Assembly: GCA_947379975.1 (NCBI GenBank)
Contig: CANCPF010000003.1
Coordinates: 62,001-126,000, forward strand
Direction of reading: 5' to 3'
Length of the DNA: 64,000 bases
Source of the DNA: Methylophilaceae bacterium
Lineage (GTDB): Bacteria > Pseudomonadota > Gammaproteobacteria > Burkholderiales > Methylophilaceae
Made by a program: the position numbers and the translations under genes. Position 1 is the first letter of the stretch. The number at the start of each line of letters is the position of its first letter. The notes beneath the pieces were generated by a model. The model was not told the DNA's origin. It did no database searches and worked only from the letters and a program-made list of their open reading frames with translations. This document shows positions 43,558-53,211 of this stretch, one piece after another.

Positions 43558-44481
43558 ATGATAGACGACATTTATCACATCGATAAAAAGCGCGCGCGCG
43601 CCTCATTTGGTCGCGCGGCCGATACCTACGATGCCGCCGCCATCTTGCAAAAACAAGTGCGTGAAGAAATGCTAAATCGGCTGGATTTAGTGAAACTTAA
43701 TCCAGCAGTAATATTGGATGCAGGCTGTGGCACTGGCGCAGCGAGCCATGCCTTGCAAAAACGTTTTGCCAAATCACAGGTGTTATCGTTAGATTTTGCT
43801 TTGCCTATGCTGCAAAAAACTAGAAAAATACGTAACGATGTTGGCATGCTGGGGCAAATAAAAAACCTATTGAGTGGAACCAAACAAAGTCTGATCTGTG
43901 CTGATATTGAATCATTACCCATAGCTAATGCTAGCGCCGGTTTGGTGTGGTCTAACTTGGCTATTCAATGGTGTAATGATTTAGACTTAGCATTGCAAGA
44001 ATTTCACCGTGTATTGCAACCAGAAGGTTTGCTGATGTTTAGCACGTTTGGGCCAGATACTTTAAAAGAATTACGCATTGCCACCCAAAGCAAAAACGCT
44101 GGTGAAGGATTTACCAGTGTTAGCCGATTTATAGATATGCATGATATTGGCGATGCTTTAGTTCGTGCAGGTTTCAGCGCACCAGTGTTGGATGTAGAGC
44201 GTTTTACCCTAACCTACGATGATGTTAAAAGTGTCATGCGCGATTTAAAAAGCATAGGCGCACATAACGCCACTGATGGCCGTGCACGTGGTTTACTAGG
44301 TCGCGGATTTTTAAAAAATCTGGAGGCGGGTTATGAGCAGTTTCGTATTGGCACAAAATCAGATGGCGGTAAGCTACCAGCCACTTTTGAAGTGGTCTAC
44401 GGTCACGCTTGGCGCGGAAAAGATAAGCCAAAGTTTGATGATGGCGTTTCGCCTGTGACGTTTAAGCCTAGAAGTATTTAG
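43558..44481 (+). CDS. bioC: Malonyl-ACP O-methyltransferase
   Basis: SAM-dependent methyltransferase that disguises malonyl-ACP so fatty-acid synthesis can make a pimeloyl chain. The 307-residue protein has the N-terminal BioC helix KRARASFGRAADTYD, SAM motif VILDAGCGTGAASH, and the post-I region VLSLDFALPML. It is somewhat longer than E. coli BioC (251). The extra length is spread through an inserted segment at about 95-112 and an extended C-terminus. Placed 18 bases after bioH. Confidence 0.94.
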   Translation: MIDDIYHIDKKRARASFGRAADTYDAAAILQKQVREEMLNRLDLVKLNPAVILDAGCGTGAASHALQKRFAKSQVLSLDFALPMLQKTRKIRNDVGMLGQIKNLLSGTKQSLICADIESLPIANASAGLVWSNLAIQWCNDLDLALQEFHRVLQPEGLLMFSTFGPDTLKELRIATQSKNAGEGFTSVSRFIDMHDIGDALVRAGFSAPVLDVERFTLTYDDVKSVMRDLKSIGAHNATDGRARGLLGRGFLKNLEAGYEQFRIGTKSDGGKLPATFEVVYGHAWRGKDKPKFDDGVSPVTFKPRSI

Positions 44482-44505
44482 TTAAATAAGCAATCAAAAA
44501 GCTAT

Positions 44506-45165
44506 ATGTTGAAATCTTATTTTATTATTGGCACTGATACCAATGTTGGTAAAACCTATGTTGCTAGTGCGCTAGTACAACATTTTGTTCGATTAGGTTT
44601 TCAATCCCTAGGCATGAAGCCAATTGCTTCCGGCTGTCAGCGTAATCAGCGTGGCGAACTTATCAATGACGATGCACAGGCATTAATCAATGTCAGCAAC
44701 GTTAGTGCGCCACTAAATTTAAGCAATCCATACCGATTTGAACCTGCTATTGCCCCGCATATTGCGGCAACGCAGGCGGGTGTCTTTATTGATCTGCATG
44801 AGATTACGAAGGCTTATGCGCAACTCACCACTTTAGCTGAGGCGTTGGTTGTGGAAGGTGCGGGTGGTTTTTTTGTGCCACTCAATGAAACACAAACATT
44901 GGCTGATCTGGCCGTGCAGTTGAATATTCCTATTATTTTAGTCGTAGGCATGCGCTTGGGTTGCATTAATCATGCGCTACTTACGGTGGCAGCGATTCAG
45001 TCACGAGGTTTATGCCTGACTGGGTGGGTGGCGAATCAGATTGACCCGAACTTTGAAATGTTTGAAGAGAATTTAGCTAGCTTAAAGAAACGCATTGTTG
45101 CACCGTGTTTGAGTGTAGTGGGTTGGCAGGAAGACGTTCGATTTAACGAGGCTGATTTAATTTAA
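44506..45165 (+). CDS. bioD: Dethiobiotin synthetase
   Basis: ATP-dependent carboxylase forming the ureido ring of dethiobiotin. The 219-residue P-loop protein has GTDTNVGKTYVA (residues 8-19), KPIASGC, VEGAGGFFVPL and GWVANQID. Last gene of bioBFHCD. bioA (DAPA transaminase), needed for the step between BioF and BioD, is not in this window and must be elsewhere. Confidence 0.96.
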   Translation: MLKSYFIIGTDTNVGKTYVASALVQHFVRLGFQSLGMKPIASGCQRNQRGELINDDAQALINVSNVSAPLNLSNPYRFEPAIAPHIAATQAGVFIDLHEITKAYAQLTTLAEALVVEGAGGFFVPLNETQTLADLAVQLNIPIILVVGMRLGCINHALLTVAAIQSRGLCLTGWVANQIDPNFEMFEENLASLKKRIVAPCLSVVGWQEDVRFNEADLI

Positions 45166-45213
45166 GGATGGCTTAGCTTGCTGGTTATTGCCGGCCTAAG
45201 TTAAATTAGTAAT

Positions 45214-46836
45214 CTATTGCGCCAGCTCTGCAGCCTCTACTACCACTTTATATAATTGCACTTCCTGTATGTTATTCACTTGCGCACCAACGGCTATTTG
45301 CGAGCGCTTTCCTGGCGCGACGCTGCCAGCAATTTGCATCGATTCACTTTGCGCTACTATACGGCCTGTTTTAGCCTCGTATTTCACTATGCGCAGTCTC
45401 ACGCGCACTATTGGAGTGGAGGTATTATTCTGCACAACAGCATATAAGTTACCGGCATTATCAGCTTGTGCCGCGGCTTGAATGTACTTAGCTGGATTAC
45501 GAGGTAAATCTATATGCACAGCTCTATTTAAGGCATCTTTACCAATTTCAGAATTAGAATCTGCAGCCATTTGATAGTGTTGTAATGCTACATCTGTTTC
45601 GCCACGCCCTTCGGCAATTTGGCCTAGCAATGCATGGCTAGGCGCGGTAGGTAACAGCTCATTAGCGCGCTTAAGATAGGCTTCGGCTTCAGTTTTTTTG
45701 CCCATATTAAACAGCGCGATGCCACTTTGTATATGCGGTTTAAAATAGTCGGGCTGCATTTTGATGGCTTTTTCGTAAAACGCTAAAGCCTCTAGCGATT
45801 TTTTTTGCGATAGTGCAATGTCGCCTAACAGTTCTTGAAAGCGCGCCTCGCGCGGCTCGCCAGCAATGGCTTGCTTCGCTAGAGTGGTCGCTTTGGCTGT
45901 ATCTTTTGCCGCTAGTGCTTTTACCCCGTCGTCATACGCTTTATAAGCCGCTTGGGTAGATTTTAGTTTTGCTACTTTTTGCGCGTAGATTTCTTTGCCC
46001 CATTCACCACCAGCGCCTACTTGCGCAAGTGTACGTTTATTGTCTGCGACACGTTCTGGAGAAGGTGGGTGGCTGGCAAATAAGCCATCAATAAAGCTAC
46101 TTTTTTTGTCAGCACTTAAACGTACAAAAGTTTCTTGCAAAGTCACGGCTGCCGTAGGGTCATAGCCGGCTCTCTTCATATATTGCATGCCATACAAATC
46201 GGCCTCGCTTTCTGCATCGCGACCATATTTGCTGGTGGCTAGTTGGCTGCTAAGTTTGGCGCCGCCTACAATTAAATTGGCGTAATTGGTATTTTGCGCG
46301 CCTATGCCCACCGCAATCATCGCACCTTGCATGAGCATGCCGCGCTCCATGCTTTTAGCACCATGCCTAGCGGCAGCATGCACCATTTCATGGCCCATAA
46401 CGGCAGCCAGTTCAGCCTCACTATTCAATTCATAAAGTAGGCCGCGATTAAAGGCAATTTTACCGCCAGGCATTGCCCAAGCATTGGGCACTGAGTCATT
46501 TAGCACGGTATATTCATAAGGTAATTGGCGGTCAGAAACGGCGGCGAGCTTATTACCTACACTTTGCACATATGCCGTCAACTCTGGATCAATAATATAA
46601 TCACCACCTTGCGATTGGCGTGCTGGAGCGTAATTTTGTTTACCAATCGCAATTTCTTCCGATTCCGAAACCATTTGGAATTCACGTTTTTTGGTGACGG
46701 GATTAACGCCGCAAGAAGAAGTTAGCAACGTGATGGTTACAAGTGAAACTAGGACGAAGTTTTTATAAAAGTTACTTGATAACTTTGCTTTATCCTCTTG
46801 GTTTCCAGCTGATTTATTTGGTTTTAGCATCATCAT
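45214..46836 (-). CDS. M48-family metallopeptidase with TPR repeats (BepA-like lipoprotein)
   Basis: 540 residues. N-terminal hydrophobic segment (about 27-42) ending TSSC, a plausible lipobox with C42. The peptidase M48 domain (about 50-275) has HExxH in GHEMVHAAARHG and the third ligand region ESEADLYGMQYM. Several TPR-type repeats lie at about 300-430 (KPHIQSGIALFNMGKKTEAEAYLKRA and neighbours). A beta-rich C-terminus of about 85 residues follows. BepA-like proteins monitor outer-membrane assembly, including LptD. The domain order fits, but the C-terminal domain is not in E. coli BepA. It occupies the place where rsfS-rlmH often follow nadD. Confidence 0.88.
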   Translation of the reverse strand: MMMLKPNKSAGNQEDKAKLSSNFYKNFVLVSLVTITLLTSSCGVNPVTKKREFQMVSESEEIAIGKQNYAPARQSQGGDYIIDPELTAYVQSVGNKLAAVSDRQLPYEYTVLNDSVPNAWAMPGGKIAFNRGLLYELNSEAELAAVMGHEMVHAAARHGAKSMERGMLMQGAMIAVGIGAQNTNYANLIVGGAKLSSQLATSKYGRDAESEADLYGMQYMKRAGYDPTAAVTLQETFVRLSADKKSSFIDGLFASHPPSPERVADNKRTLAQVGAGGEWGKEIYAQKVAKLKSTQAAYKAYDDGVKALAAKDTAKATTLAKQAIAGEPREARFQELLGDIALSQKKSLEALAFYEKAIKMQPDYFKPHIQSGIALFNMGKKTEAEAYLKRANELLPTAPSHALLGQIAEGRGETDVALQHYQMAADSNSEIGKDALNRAVHIDLPRNPAKYIQAAAQADNAGNLYAVVQNNTSTPIVRVRLRIVKYEAKTGRIVAQSESMQIAGSVAPGKRSQIAVGAQVNNIQEVQLYKVVVEAAELAQ

Positions 46837-46945
46837 TTCGCCAACTCGTTTAATGGAATCCTAGCGTAAAAATATTTCAGTGACAATATTTTTAAAGGCT
46901 TTGGATAAATTCTTGTTTTAAAAAATTATGGGTAGTTGGCTAAAA

Positions 46946-47614
46946 TTACGCCTGGTAAAGCTGGTGATGTTTTATATAATCAATGACATTGTCGGGCATT
47001 AAATAGCGCGCAGATTGTTTAGCCGTGAGCTGATTACGTATCGCCGTAGATGAAATATCTAATGCTGTAATGGCCTGCGTAATCACATAACCCGCACTAG
47101 TTTGGTGTAAATCATCTATGTTATCTGTATAGTGATTATGCAAAAATAACTTTAATACTTCAGGTAAAGGTGCTGCACTAATGGCCGTTGGCCGTTGTAC
47201 CAAAGCAATGTGGCAGAGATTTATTATTTCCTCCCAGCGATGCCAAGTATGAAATTCACTAAATGCATCGCCGCCCAAAAACAACACCAAACTAGTTTCA
47301 TCGTTTAATTCTGTGCGTAGGCTTTGTAAAGTGTCCACCATATAGGAAACGCCGCTTCTACATAATTCAGTATCATCAAATTTAAAATCTGTGTTGTCCG
47401 CAATGGCTAGTTTGACCATTTCAGCGCGATCGGTTGCGCTCACACTGGGCGCTACTTTATGCGGAGGATTAGCGGCTGGAATAAAGCGCACTTCGTCGAG
47501 AGCTAGTGATTGAGCAAGTTCCTGCGCCATGCGTAAATGTCCAAAATGTATTGGGTTAAACGTACCGCCCAACAGGCCAATGACAGCTCTTGACATAGAT
47601 TGCGTACGCGCCAT
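46946..47614 (-). CDS. nadD: Nicotinate-nucleotide adenylyltransferase
   Basis: Adenylates nicotinate mononucleotide in NAD synthesis. The 222-residue protein has GGTFNPIHFGHLRMA at the N-terminus (nucleotidyl-transferase HxGH at residue 22) and the C-terminal SSTAIRNQL (ISSTxxR motif). It starts 11 bases after proA stop. Order leuS-lptE-holA-proA-nadD is conserved, but the usual next genes rsfS and rlmH are missing. Confidence 0.95.
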   Translation of the reverse strand: MARTQSMSRAVIGLLGGTFNPIHFGHLRMAQELAQSLALDEVRFIPAANPPHKVAPSVSATDRAEMVKLAIADNTDFKFDDTELCRSGVSYMVDTLQSLRTELNDETSLVLFLGGDAFSEFHTWHRWEEIINLCHIALVQRPTAISAAPLPEVLKLFLHNHYTDNIDDLHQTSAGYVITQAITALDISSTAIRNQLTAKQSARYLMPDNVIDYIKHHQLYQA

Positions 47615-47625
47615 TAATTGAGTAT

Positions 47626-48882
47626 TTAAGCTCGCACTTGGCCGTCGCCCAGTACAATATATTTGAGCGAAGTTAGACCTTCTAAGCCAACCGGTCCGCG
47701 TGCGTGCAACTTATCGGTTGAGATGCCAATTTCAGCACCTAAGCCATATTCAAAGCCATCGGCAAAGCGGGTAGAGGCGTTCACCATTACGCTACTTGAA
47801 TCGACTTCGCGTAAAAATCTACGCGCTTTGGTGTAGTTTTCCGTTACGATGGCTTCGGTATGTTGCGATGAGTGTTGGTTGATGTGCGCGATGGCTTCAT
47901 CAAGGCCACTAACAACTTTACATGAAATAATGGCCGCTAAATATTCCGTGTAATAATCTTGCTCAGTGGCAGGTTTAGCTTGTTTTACTAGCGCACAGGT
48001 TTCGCTGCAACCGCGTATTTCAATACCATGTGTGGTGAGCATGTCAGCAATTTTTGGTAGCATTTCATCAGCAACAGAGCGTGCGATCAATAAAGATTCA
48101 GTCGTATTGCAAGTGCCCAAACGCTGCGTTTTGCTATTTTCAACAATGCGCAAAGCTTTGTCAAAATCGGCATCATCATCTACATAAACATGGCAATTGC
48201 CGTCTAAATGTTTAATCACAGGAATGCGCGCATCGTTTGAAATGCGCTCAATCAAGCCCTTGCCACCGCGCGGAACAATCACATCTACATATTGTTTCAT
48301 GGTGATTAATTCACCAACCGCCGCGCGGTCTGTGGTTTCGACCACTTGCACTGCTGTGGCTGGCAAGCCTACGGCGGCCAAGCCTTCATGGACTAATTTT
48401 GCTAATGCTTGATTGCAGTGAATAGCCTCGCTACCACCACGTAAAATCGCCGCATTACCAGACTTAATACATAAGCCTGCCGCATCTACCGTCACATTTG
48501 GCCGCGCTTCGTAAATAATACCGATCACACCGAGTGGCACGCGCATTTTGCCTATTTGTATGCCGCTAGGTCTATATTTGAAATCAGACATTTCACCAAT
48601 TGGGTCAGCAAGGTTGGCAATTTGCGTCAAGCCTTCAACCATGGTGTTGATGGATTTTTCACTAATAGTGAGTCTGTCTAACATGGCTTCATCAAGCCCG
48701 TTGGCGCGTGCGGCGTCTAAATCTAATTTATTAGCTGCCAATAAGGTAGTTTTTTCACGCAAAATGGCTGCTGCAATATGTAGCAGTGCCTGGTTTTTAA
48801 TATTGGTATCGGCACTTGCCATCAAGCGCGAGGCTTTGCGGGCTTCGATACCCATATTTTGCATGTAATTTTTAATATCCAT
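47626..48882 (-). CDS. proA: Gamma-glutamyl phosphate reductase
   Basis: NADPH-dependent reductase giving glutamate 5-semialdehyde in proline synthesis, after ProB. 418 residues when started at ATG 48882 (MDIKNYMQNMG), which matches the N-terminus and length usual in betaproteobacteria. The active-site Cys lies in QRLGTCNTTE. The frame is open for 34 more codons, with in-frame ATGs at 48897 and 48912, all inside a 15-bp tandem repeat (48868-48942). None has a strong Shine-Dalgarno, so the true start is uncertain. The longest frame would overlap holA. Confidence 0.94.
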   Translation of the reverse strand: MDIKNYMQNMGIEARKASRLMASADTNIKNQALLHIAAAILREKTTLLAANKLDLDAARANGLDEAMLDRLTISEKSINTMVEGLTQIANLADPIGEMSDFKYRPSGIQIGKMRVPLGVIGIIYEARPNVTVDAAGLCIKSGNAAILRGGSEAIHCNQALAKLVHEGLAAVGLPATAVQVVETTDRAAVGELITMKQYVDVIVPRGGKGLIERISNDARIPVIKHLDGNCHVYVDDDADFDKALRIVENSKTQRLGTCNTTESLLIARSVADEMLPKIADMLTTHGIEIRGCSETCALVKQAKPATEQDYYTEYLAAIISCKVVSGLDEAIAHINQHSSQHTEAIVTENYTKARRFLREVDSSSVMVNASTRFADGFEYGLGAEIGISTDKLHARGPVGLEGLTSLKYIVLGDGQVRA

Positions 48883-48942
48883 TAGTTTAATATCCATGAT
48901 CTTTGTATCCATGTTTTTAATATAGATGATGTTTATATCAAT
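48868..48942 (-). repeat. Fivefold 15-bp in-frame tandem repeat at the proA start
   Basis: On the minus strand five 15-base units follow one another: ATTGATATAAACATC, ATCTATATTAAAAAC, ATGGATACAAAGATC, ATGGATATTAAACTA, ATGGATATTAAAAAT. They encode IDINI-IYIKN-MDTKI-MDIKL-MDIKN. The last is the true-looking ProA N-terminus; the two before it are near copies, each bringing its own in-frame ATG, and the first two are degenerate. This looks like an expansion by slippage of the start region. Confidence 0.75.
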
Positions 48943-48955
48943 GTCTGATAGTGTT

Positions 48956-49969
48956 TTATCGCCCACGCACTCTAGCCAGCCCAAAACAAAGCCGAGAAAT
49001 TTCTAGCCAAGCATCACCTAACATGACGCCTTTAGCCGTTCTGTCAATATCCGCTAGTTTTTGTAAGGCAGCTTCTAATTGGCGCAAATTTAATCTAGCC
49101 AGCGCCCGTTTGACTAATACTTGTTTGTCGCCATAAATGCGTGCGTTAGTCATGGCGTTCGTTAAATTTTCACCACGCGCTTCCGCTTGTTTAATGCGTA
49201 CCAGAGGTCGTAGCGCCCACATCAGCGGATTCATCACCGCCACTGCATTTTCGCCTTCATCTTGCAAACCTTGCAGAATACGCACTGTGCGTTCAGTATC
49301 ACCGGCCAAAACTGCATCACCCAGTTGAAAAGCATCATAGCGCGATACGTTAAGTACCGCTTCACGCACAACTGCATCGCTTAACTCACCTTGTGGATAG
49401 AGTAAACCTAACTTCTGTACTTCTTGATCGGCTGCTAGCAGATTGCCTTCTATTTGATGTGCTAAAAACTCCAATGTTTGCTGGCTAGTGCTCTGGCCTT
49501 GTTGTGCGAGTCGGTTGGCAATCCATTTCGGTAAATGCGTGGCTTCCACTTCCTCTAGTGCAATCGTGACCGCTTTTTTCTCCAATGCAATAAACCAAGC
49601 ACTACTTTTAGCCTCGCGCTCCAGTTTAGGTAGAATAATCACCACGCAAGTATCAGGTATTGCTTGATCGGCTAACGCTTGTAGCGCTTTTCCGCCATCA
49701 ATGCCGGGTTTACCATTTGGAATATTAATTTCCAATAATCTGCGACTAGCAAATAGCGAGATTGATTGCCCATAAGCTTGAATTTGCTGCCAATTAAAAT
49801 AGCGTTCAACCATTAAACTATTACGCTCATCAAAGCCCTGCCGACGTGCCGCAGTACGAATCGCATCTAGGCTTTCGCGCTGCGCTAATGGTTCGTCACC
49901 CACTAAAACATAAAGTGCTTGTAAGCCTTGATTTAAGTGGCTTGCCAGTTGGGCCGTTGCAAGACGCAT
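48956..49969 (-). CDS. holA: DNA polymerase III delta subunit
   Basis: Clamp-loader subunit that opens the sliding clamp. The 337-residue protein has the delta N-terminal pattern YVLVGDEPLAQRESLDAIR, a degenerate AAA+ fold, and a C-terminal collar domain. It starts 6 bases after lptE stop, the universal proteobacterial lptE-holA pair. Confidence 0.93.
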   Translation of the reverse strand: MRLATAQLASHLNQGLQALYVLVGDEPLAQRESLDAIRTAARRQGFDERNSLMVERYFNWQQIQAYGQSISLFASRRLLEINIPNGKPGIDGGKALQALADQAIPDTCVVIILPKLEREAKSSAWFIALEKKAVTIALEEVEATHLPKWIANRLAQQGQSTSQQTLEFLAHQIEGNLLAADQEVQKLGLLYPQGELSDAVVREAVLNVSRYDAFQLGDAVLAGDTERTVRILQGLQDEGENAVAVMNPLMWALRPLVRIKQAEARGENLTNAMTNARIYGDKQVLVKRALARLNLRQLEAALQKLADIDRTAKGVMLGDAWLEISRLCFGLARVRGR

Positions 49970-49975
49970 GGCTAA

Positions 49976-50497
49976 TTAATTAATTTCAGGCTTGATTGCC
50001 GTTAATCGGCGTAACACTTCTCGCACTGCATCACTACGCATATCGGCCGCCAACTTGGCTTCTTCATCTAATTTTCCAAGTAAGGCATTATCGTTATATG
50101 AAAAATCGCGACGCGCTTGCACCGTTTGTACTGCGCTCCAAGTAGGGCTGGCTGGCGCACGTGTTCTGAATTTTACGCTGTAATTCAATTCATATTCACG
50201 CACCACACCACCACCACTTAAAGACAAAATACGCTTCTCATTGATTTCGCCCATCATTTCTAGCAATAATTCGGCATCTTCAAGCTCTTTAACGACTTTA
50301 ATGCCGTTGGTTTTAAGTGACTGGTTCAGTTCTCTAGAGATACTTAAGGTGCCACCTTGAATATAGAGTGTTTTAAACGACAAGTTAGCCACACCGCGCA
50401 GTTGAAATCCGCAGGCGGCAAGGCTTAAACTTAGTAATAAAGTCAAACCTAGCCCAAGTTTGGTGAATCTGTTTTGATTAGTATGACTATTTTGCAT
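49976..50497 (-). CDS. lptE: LPS assembly lipoprotein LptE
   Basis: Outer-membrane lipoprotein plug of the LptD translocon. 173 residues from ATG 50497, chosen because AAGGAA lies 7 bases upstream and the N-terminus becomes a normal lipoprotein signal ending LSLAAC (C29). The frame is open 36 codons further upstream into leuS but has no support there. The mature start CGFQLRG is the LptE family hallmark. Its partner LptD is at 57162-59549. Confidence 0.93.
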   Translation of the reverse strand: MQNSHTNQNRFTKLGLGLTLLLSLSLAACGFQLRGVANLSFKTLYIQGGTLSISRELNQSLKTNGIKVVKELEDAELLLEMMGEINEKRILSLSGGGVVREYELNYSVKFRTRAPASPTWSAVQTVQARRDFSYNDNALLGKLDEEAKLAADMRSDAVREVLRRLTAIKPEIN

Positions 50498-50561
50498 CGT
50501 TAATTTCCTTAATAGCATTGCCAAAACGGTACTGTTAAAAACAGCACTTTTATTCACAATG

Positions 50562-53027
50562 CTATGCCACCACAATATTGATAAGTTTATTCGGCACCAC
50601 GACAATTTTACGCACGGTCATATGTTCTTCTATGAATTTTTGCACAAAAGGTTGTGCTAGCGCTAATGTTTCTAGTGCTTCTTTGGCCTCAGTTTTCGCC
50701 ACAGTAATGCTACCACGAAGCTTACCATTCACCTGAATTACATAGTCTACGCTATCTTGTACCATTGCCGATTGATCTGCCATGGGCCAGCTAACTTCTA
50801 AAATATGGCTAGCAGGACAAAGCTCGGCCCACATTGCCTGACAAATGTGCGGCACGATAGGCGACAGTAATAGCGCGACATTTTGTAGCACTTCTTGGCG
50901 TACTTGGCGCGAGGCAATATCAGTGCCTTCTATTTTAGTCAGTGCATTCATTAACTCCATCACTGATGAAATTGCGGTATTGAAACTGTGGCGACGGGCA
51001 TAATCATCAGCCACTTTTTCTATGGTTAAATGTAACTGTAAACGAATGCTTTTAAGTTCTGCGTTTAACTCTGCTGAAGAATTTTCAGTAGAATCTGCTG
51101 ACGTGAAGGCGGTAATCTCACCAAGATTAACATGATCATAAACGGCCTTCCAAAGTCTGCGTAGAAAGCGATTTGCCCCTTCTACACCGCTATCAGCCCA
51201 TTCTAAACTTTGCTCAGGCGGCGCGGCAAACATCATAAATAGCCGTGCTGTATCTGCCCCATAGTTATCAATTAACTCTTGTGGATCAACCGTGTTGCCT
51301 TTAGATTTACTCATTTTAGTGCCATCTTTTAGCACCATGCCTTGCGTGAGCAAGTTGATAAATGGCTCATCATTTTTAATTAAACCGACATCACGCATCA
51401 GTTTATTAAAAAAACGTGCATATAGTAAATGCAAAATCGCATGCTCAATGCCGCCGACATATTGGTCAACTGGCAGCCAATAATTAGCGCGCTCATCAAC
51501 CATTGCTGTGTGGCTATCAAAACTGGCGTAGCGGGCAAAATACCAAGAAGATTCAAAAAACGTATCTAAAGTATCGGTTTCACGCGTGGCTTTGCCGCCG
51601 CAAGTTGGGCAAGTAGTTTCGTAAAAGTTAGCATCTTTTTTAATGGGCGAACCTACCCCGTCCATGATGACATCTTCTGGCAATACCACTGGTAATTGCT
51701 CAACTGGCACCGGCACTTCGCCACAACATGCACAATGCACAATCGGAATTGGGCAACCCCAATAGCGCTGGCGTGAAATGCCCCAATCGCGTAAACGATA
51801 TTGCGTGCGTTTTTTGCCTAGATTATCTGCGCTTAAAGCTGCTGAAATAGCATCTGAAGCTTGCTCAAAATTCAAGCCATCAAAGGTGCTGGAATTAAAC
51901 AAAATACCATGATCAGTCATTGGCAAAGTGTCATCGTCAGTTTTTTGAATGACCGCTTTAATCGCCAAGCCATATTTATTGGCAAACTCAAAATCCCTGT
52001 CGTCATGCGCTGGCACGGCCATTACTGCGCCTTCGCCATAACTAGCCAATACGTAATTAGCGACCCAAACGGGTAATTTTTCGCCATTTAATGGATGAGT
52101 GACAAATAAACCAGTTGCCATGCCTTTTTTCTCAGCCGTTGCAACATCAGCTTCTGCTACGCTGCCGCGTTTGCATTCAGCGATAAAGTCAGCCAATGCT
52201 GGATTATTTTGCGCCGCTTGCGTTGCCAATGGATGTTCTGCCGCTACAGCTACGTAAGTCGCGCCCATTAATGTATCTGGACGAGTGGTATAAACTTTTA
52301 AGTTGCCAGTTTGGCCGACAATCGGAAACTCAACTTCGCAACCAAAGCTTTTGCCTATCCAGTTACGTTGCATGGTTTTTACTTGTTCAGGCCAGCCGTC
52401 TAGCGTATCTAAATCATTGAGCAATTCTTCGGCATACGCGGTAATTTTCATAAAATACTGCGGAATTTCACGCTTTTCTACCAGCGCGCCACTGCGCCAG
52501 CCGCGACCATCAATTACTTGCTCATTTGCCAGTACAGTACCGTCAACAGGGTCCCAATTCACTGTAGACGTTTTTTTGTAGATTAGACCTTTTTTGAAAA
52601 GCTCAGTAAATAGCCACTGTTCCCATTTGTAGTATTCTGGCTTACAAGTGGCAATTTCACGGTTCCAATCTACGCCTAAACCTAATTGCTTAAGCTGCGT
52701 TTTCATATGCTCTATGTTTTCATAAGTCCACTTAGCAGGCGCGGTTTCATGCTTAATCGCTGCATTTTCAGCTGGCAAGCCAAACGCATCCCAACCCATA
52801 GGCTGCATAACATTGAAGCCTTTCATTTTATGAAAGCGGCTCAATACGTCACCAATAGTGTAATTGCGTACATGGCCCATGTGTAGGCGACCAGATGGAT
52901 ACGGAAACATGGATAAACAATAGTATTTTGGTTTATCGGAAGTTTCAGAGGCGGCAAATGACTGGTTGGCTTCCCAATAAGCTTGGGCGGATTGTTCGAT
53001 GTCTTTGAAAGGGTACTGCTGTTGCAT
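50562..53027 (-). CDS. leuS: Leucyl-tRNA synthetase
   Basis: Charges tRNA-Leu. The 821-residue class Ia enzyme, a short bacterial type, has PYPSGRLHMGHVRN (HIGH motif, about 42-55) and KMSKSKGNT (about 574). It has the CP1 editing domain with TTRPDTLMGATYVA and a zinc-binding CACCGE...CPTCGG segment. Full length. It starts the leuS-lptE-holA-proA-nadD operon. The trailing 65 bases before lptE form its own leader. Confidence 0.98.
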   Translation of the reverse strand: MQQQYPFKDIEQSAQAYWEANQSFAASETSDKPKYYCLSMFPYPSGRLHMGHVRNYTIGDVLSRFHKMKGFNVMQPMGWDAFGLPAENAAIKHETAPAKWTYENIEHMKTQLKQLGLGVDWNREIATCKPEYYKWEQWLFTELFKKGLIYKKTSTVNWDPVDGTVLANEQVIDGRGWRSGALVEKREIPQYFMKITAYAEELLNDLDTLDGWPEQVKTMQRNWIGKSFGCEVEFPIVGQTGNLKVYTTRPDTLMGATYVAVAAEHPLATQAAQNNPALADFIAECKRGSVAEADVATAEKKGMATGLFVTHPLNGEKLPVWVANYVLASYGEGAVMAVPAHDDRDFEFANKYGLAIKAVIQKTDDDTLPMTDHGILFNSSTFDGLNFEQASDAISAALSADNLGKKRTQYRLRDWGISRQRYWGCPIPIVHCACCGEVPVPVEQLPVVLPEDVIMDGVGSPIKKDANFYETTCPTCGGKATRETDTLDTFFESSWYFARYASFDSHTAMVDERANYWLPVDQYVGGIEHAILHLLYARFFNKLMRDVGLIKNDEPFINLLTQGMVLKDGTKMSKSKGNTVDPQELIDNYGADTARLFMMFAAPPEQSLEWADSGVEGANRFLRRLWKAVYDHVNLGEITAFTSADSTENSSAELNAELKSIRLQLHLTIEKVADDYARRHSFNTAISSVMELMNALTKIEGTDIASRQVRQEVLQNVALLLSPIVPHICQAMWAELCPASHILEVSWPMADQSAMVQDSVDYVIQVNGKLRGSITVAKTEAKEALETLALAQPFVQKFIEEHMTVRKIVVVPNKLINIVVA

Positions 53028-53170
53028 GGCTAGGTATTCTTTAATATAAATTCAATATCAAAATTATACCTTGAAGCGCTTGATTTTGCTGGATTATGAC
53101 TAGACTGAAGCGTGTAACGATGAACTTGTGATGCAGGACTTATCTATACAATTTGAGCTCGGGTCTAACA

Positions 53171-53197
53171 GTGGGCAAATAAACCTAATTTGCCCAC
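53171..53197. other. Strong hairpin between leuS and adk
   Basis: GTGGGCAAAT, loop AAACCTA, ATTTGCCCAC: a perfect 10-bp stem located 14 bases beyond the adk stop. It is extended by ACAG / CTGT with a small bulge. No T-run follows on the minus strand, so it may be an adk transcript 3' end stabilised by a hairpin and not a classical terminator. Confidence 0.45.
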
Positions 53198-53211
53198 CAA
53201 ACTGTGCTTAG

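Noticed and set aside
45175..45205. Possible terminator between bioD and the M48 peptidase (GCTGG / CCGGC stem)
   Set aside because: The stem is only five pairs with one wobble and has no T-run on either strand.
48956..48984. Longest proA frame starting at 48984 inside holA
   Set aside because: It would add 34 residues made mostly of the 15-bp repeat, overlaps the holA end, and does not match the normal ProA N-terminus.
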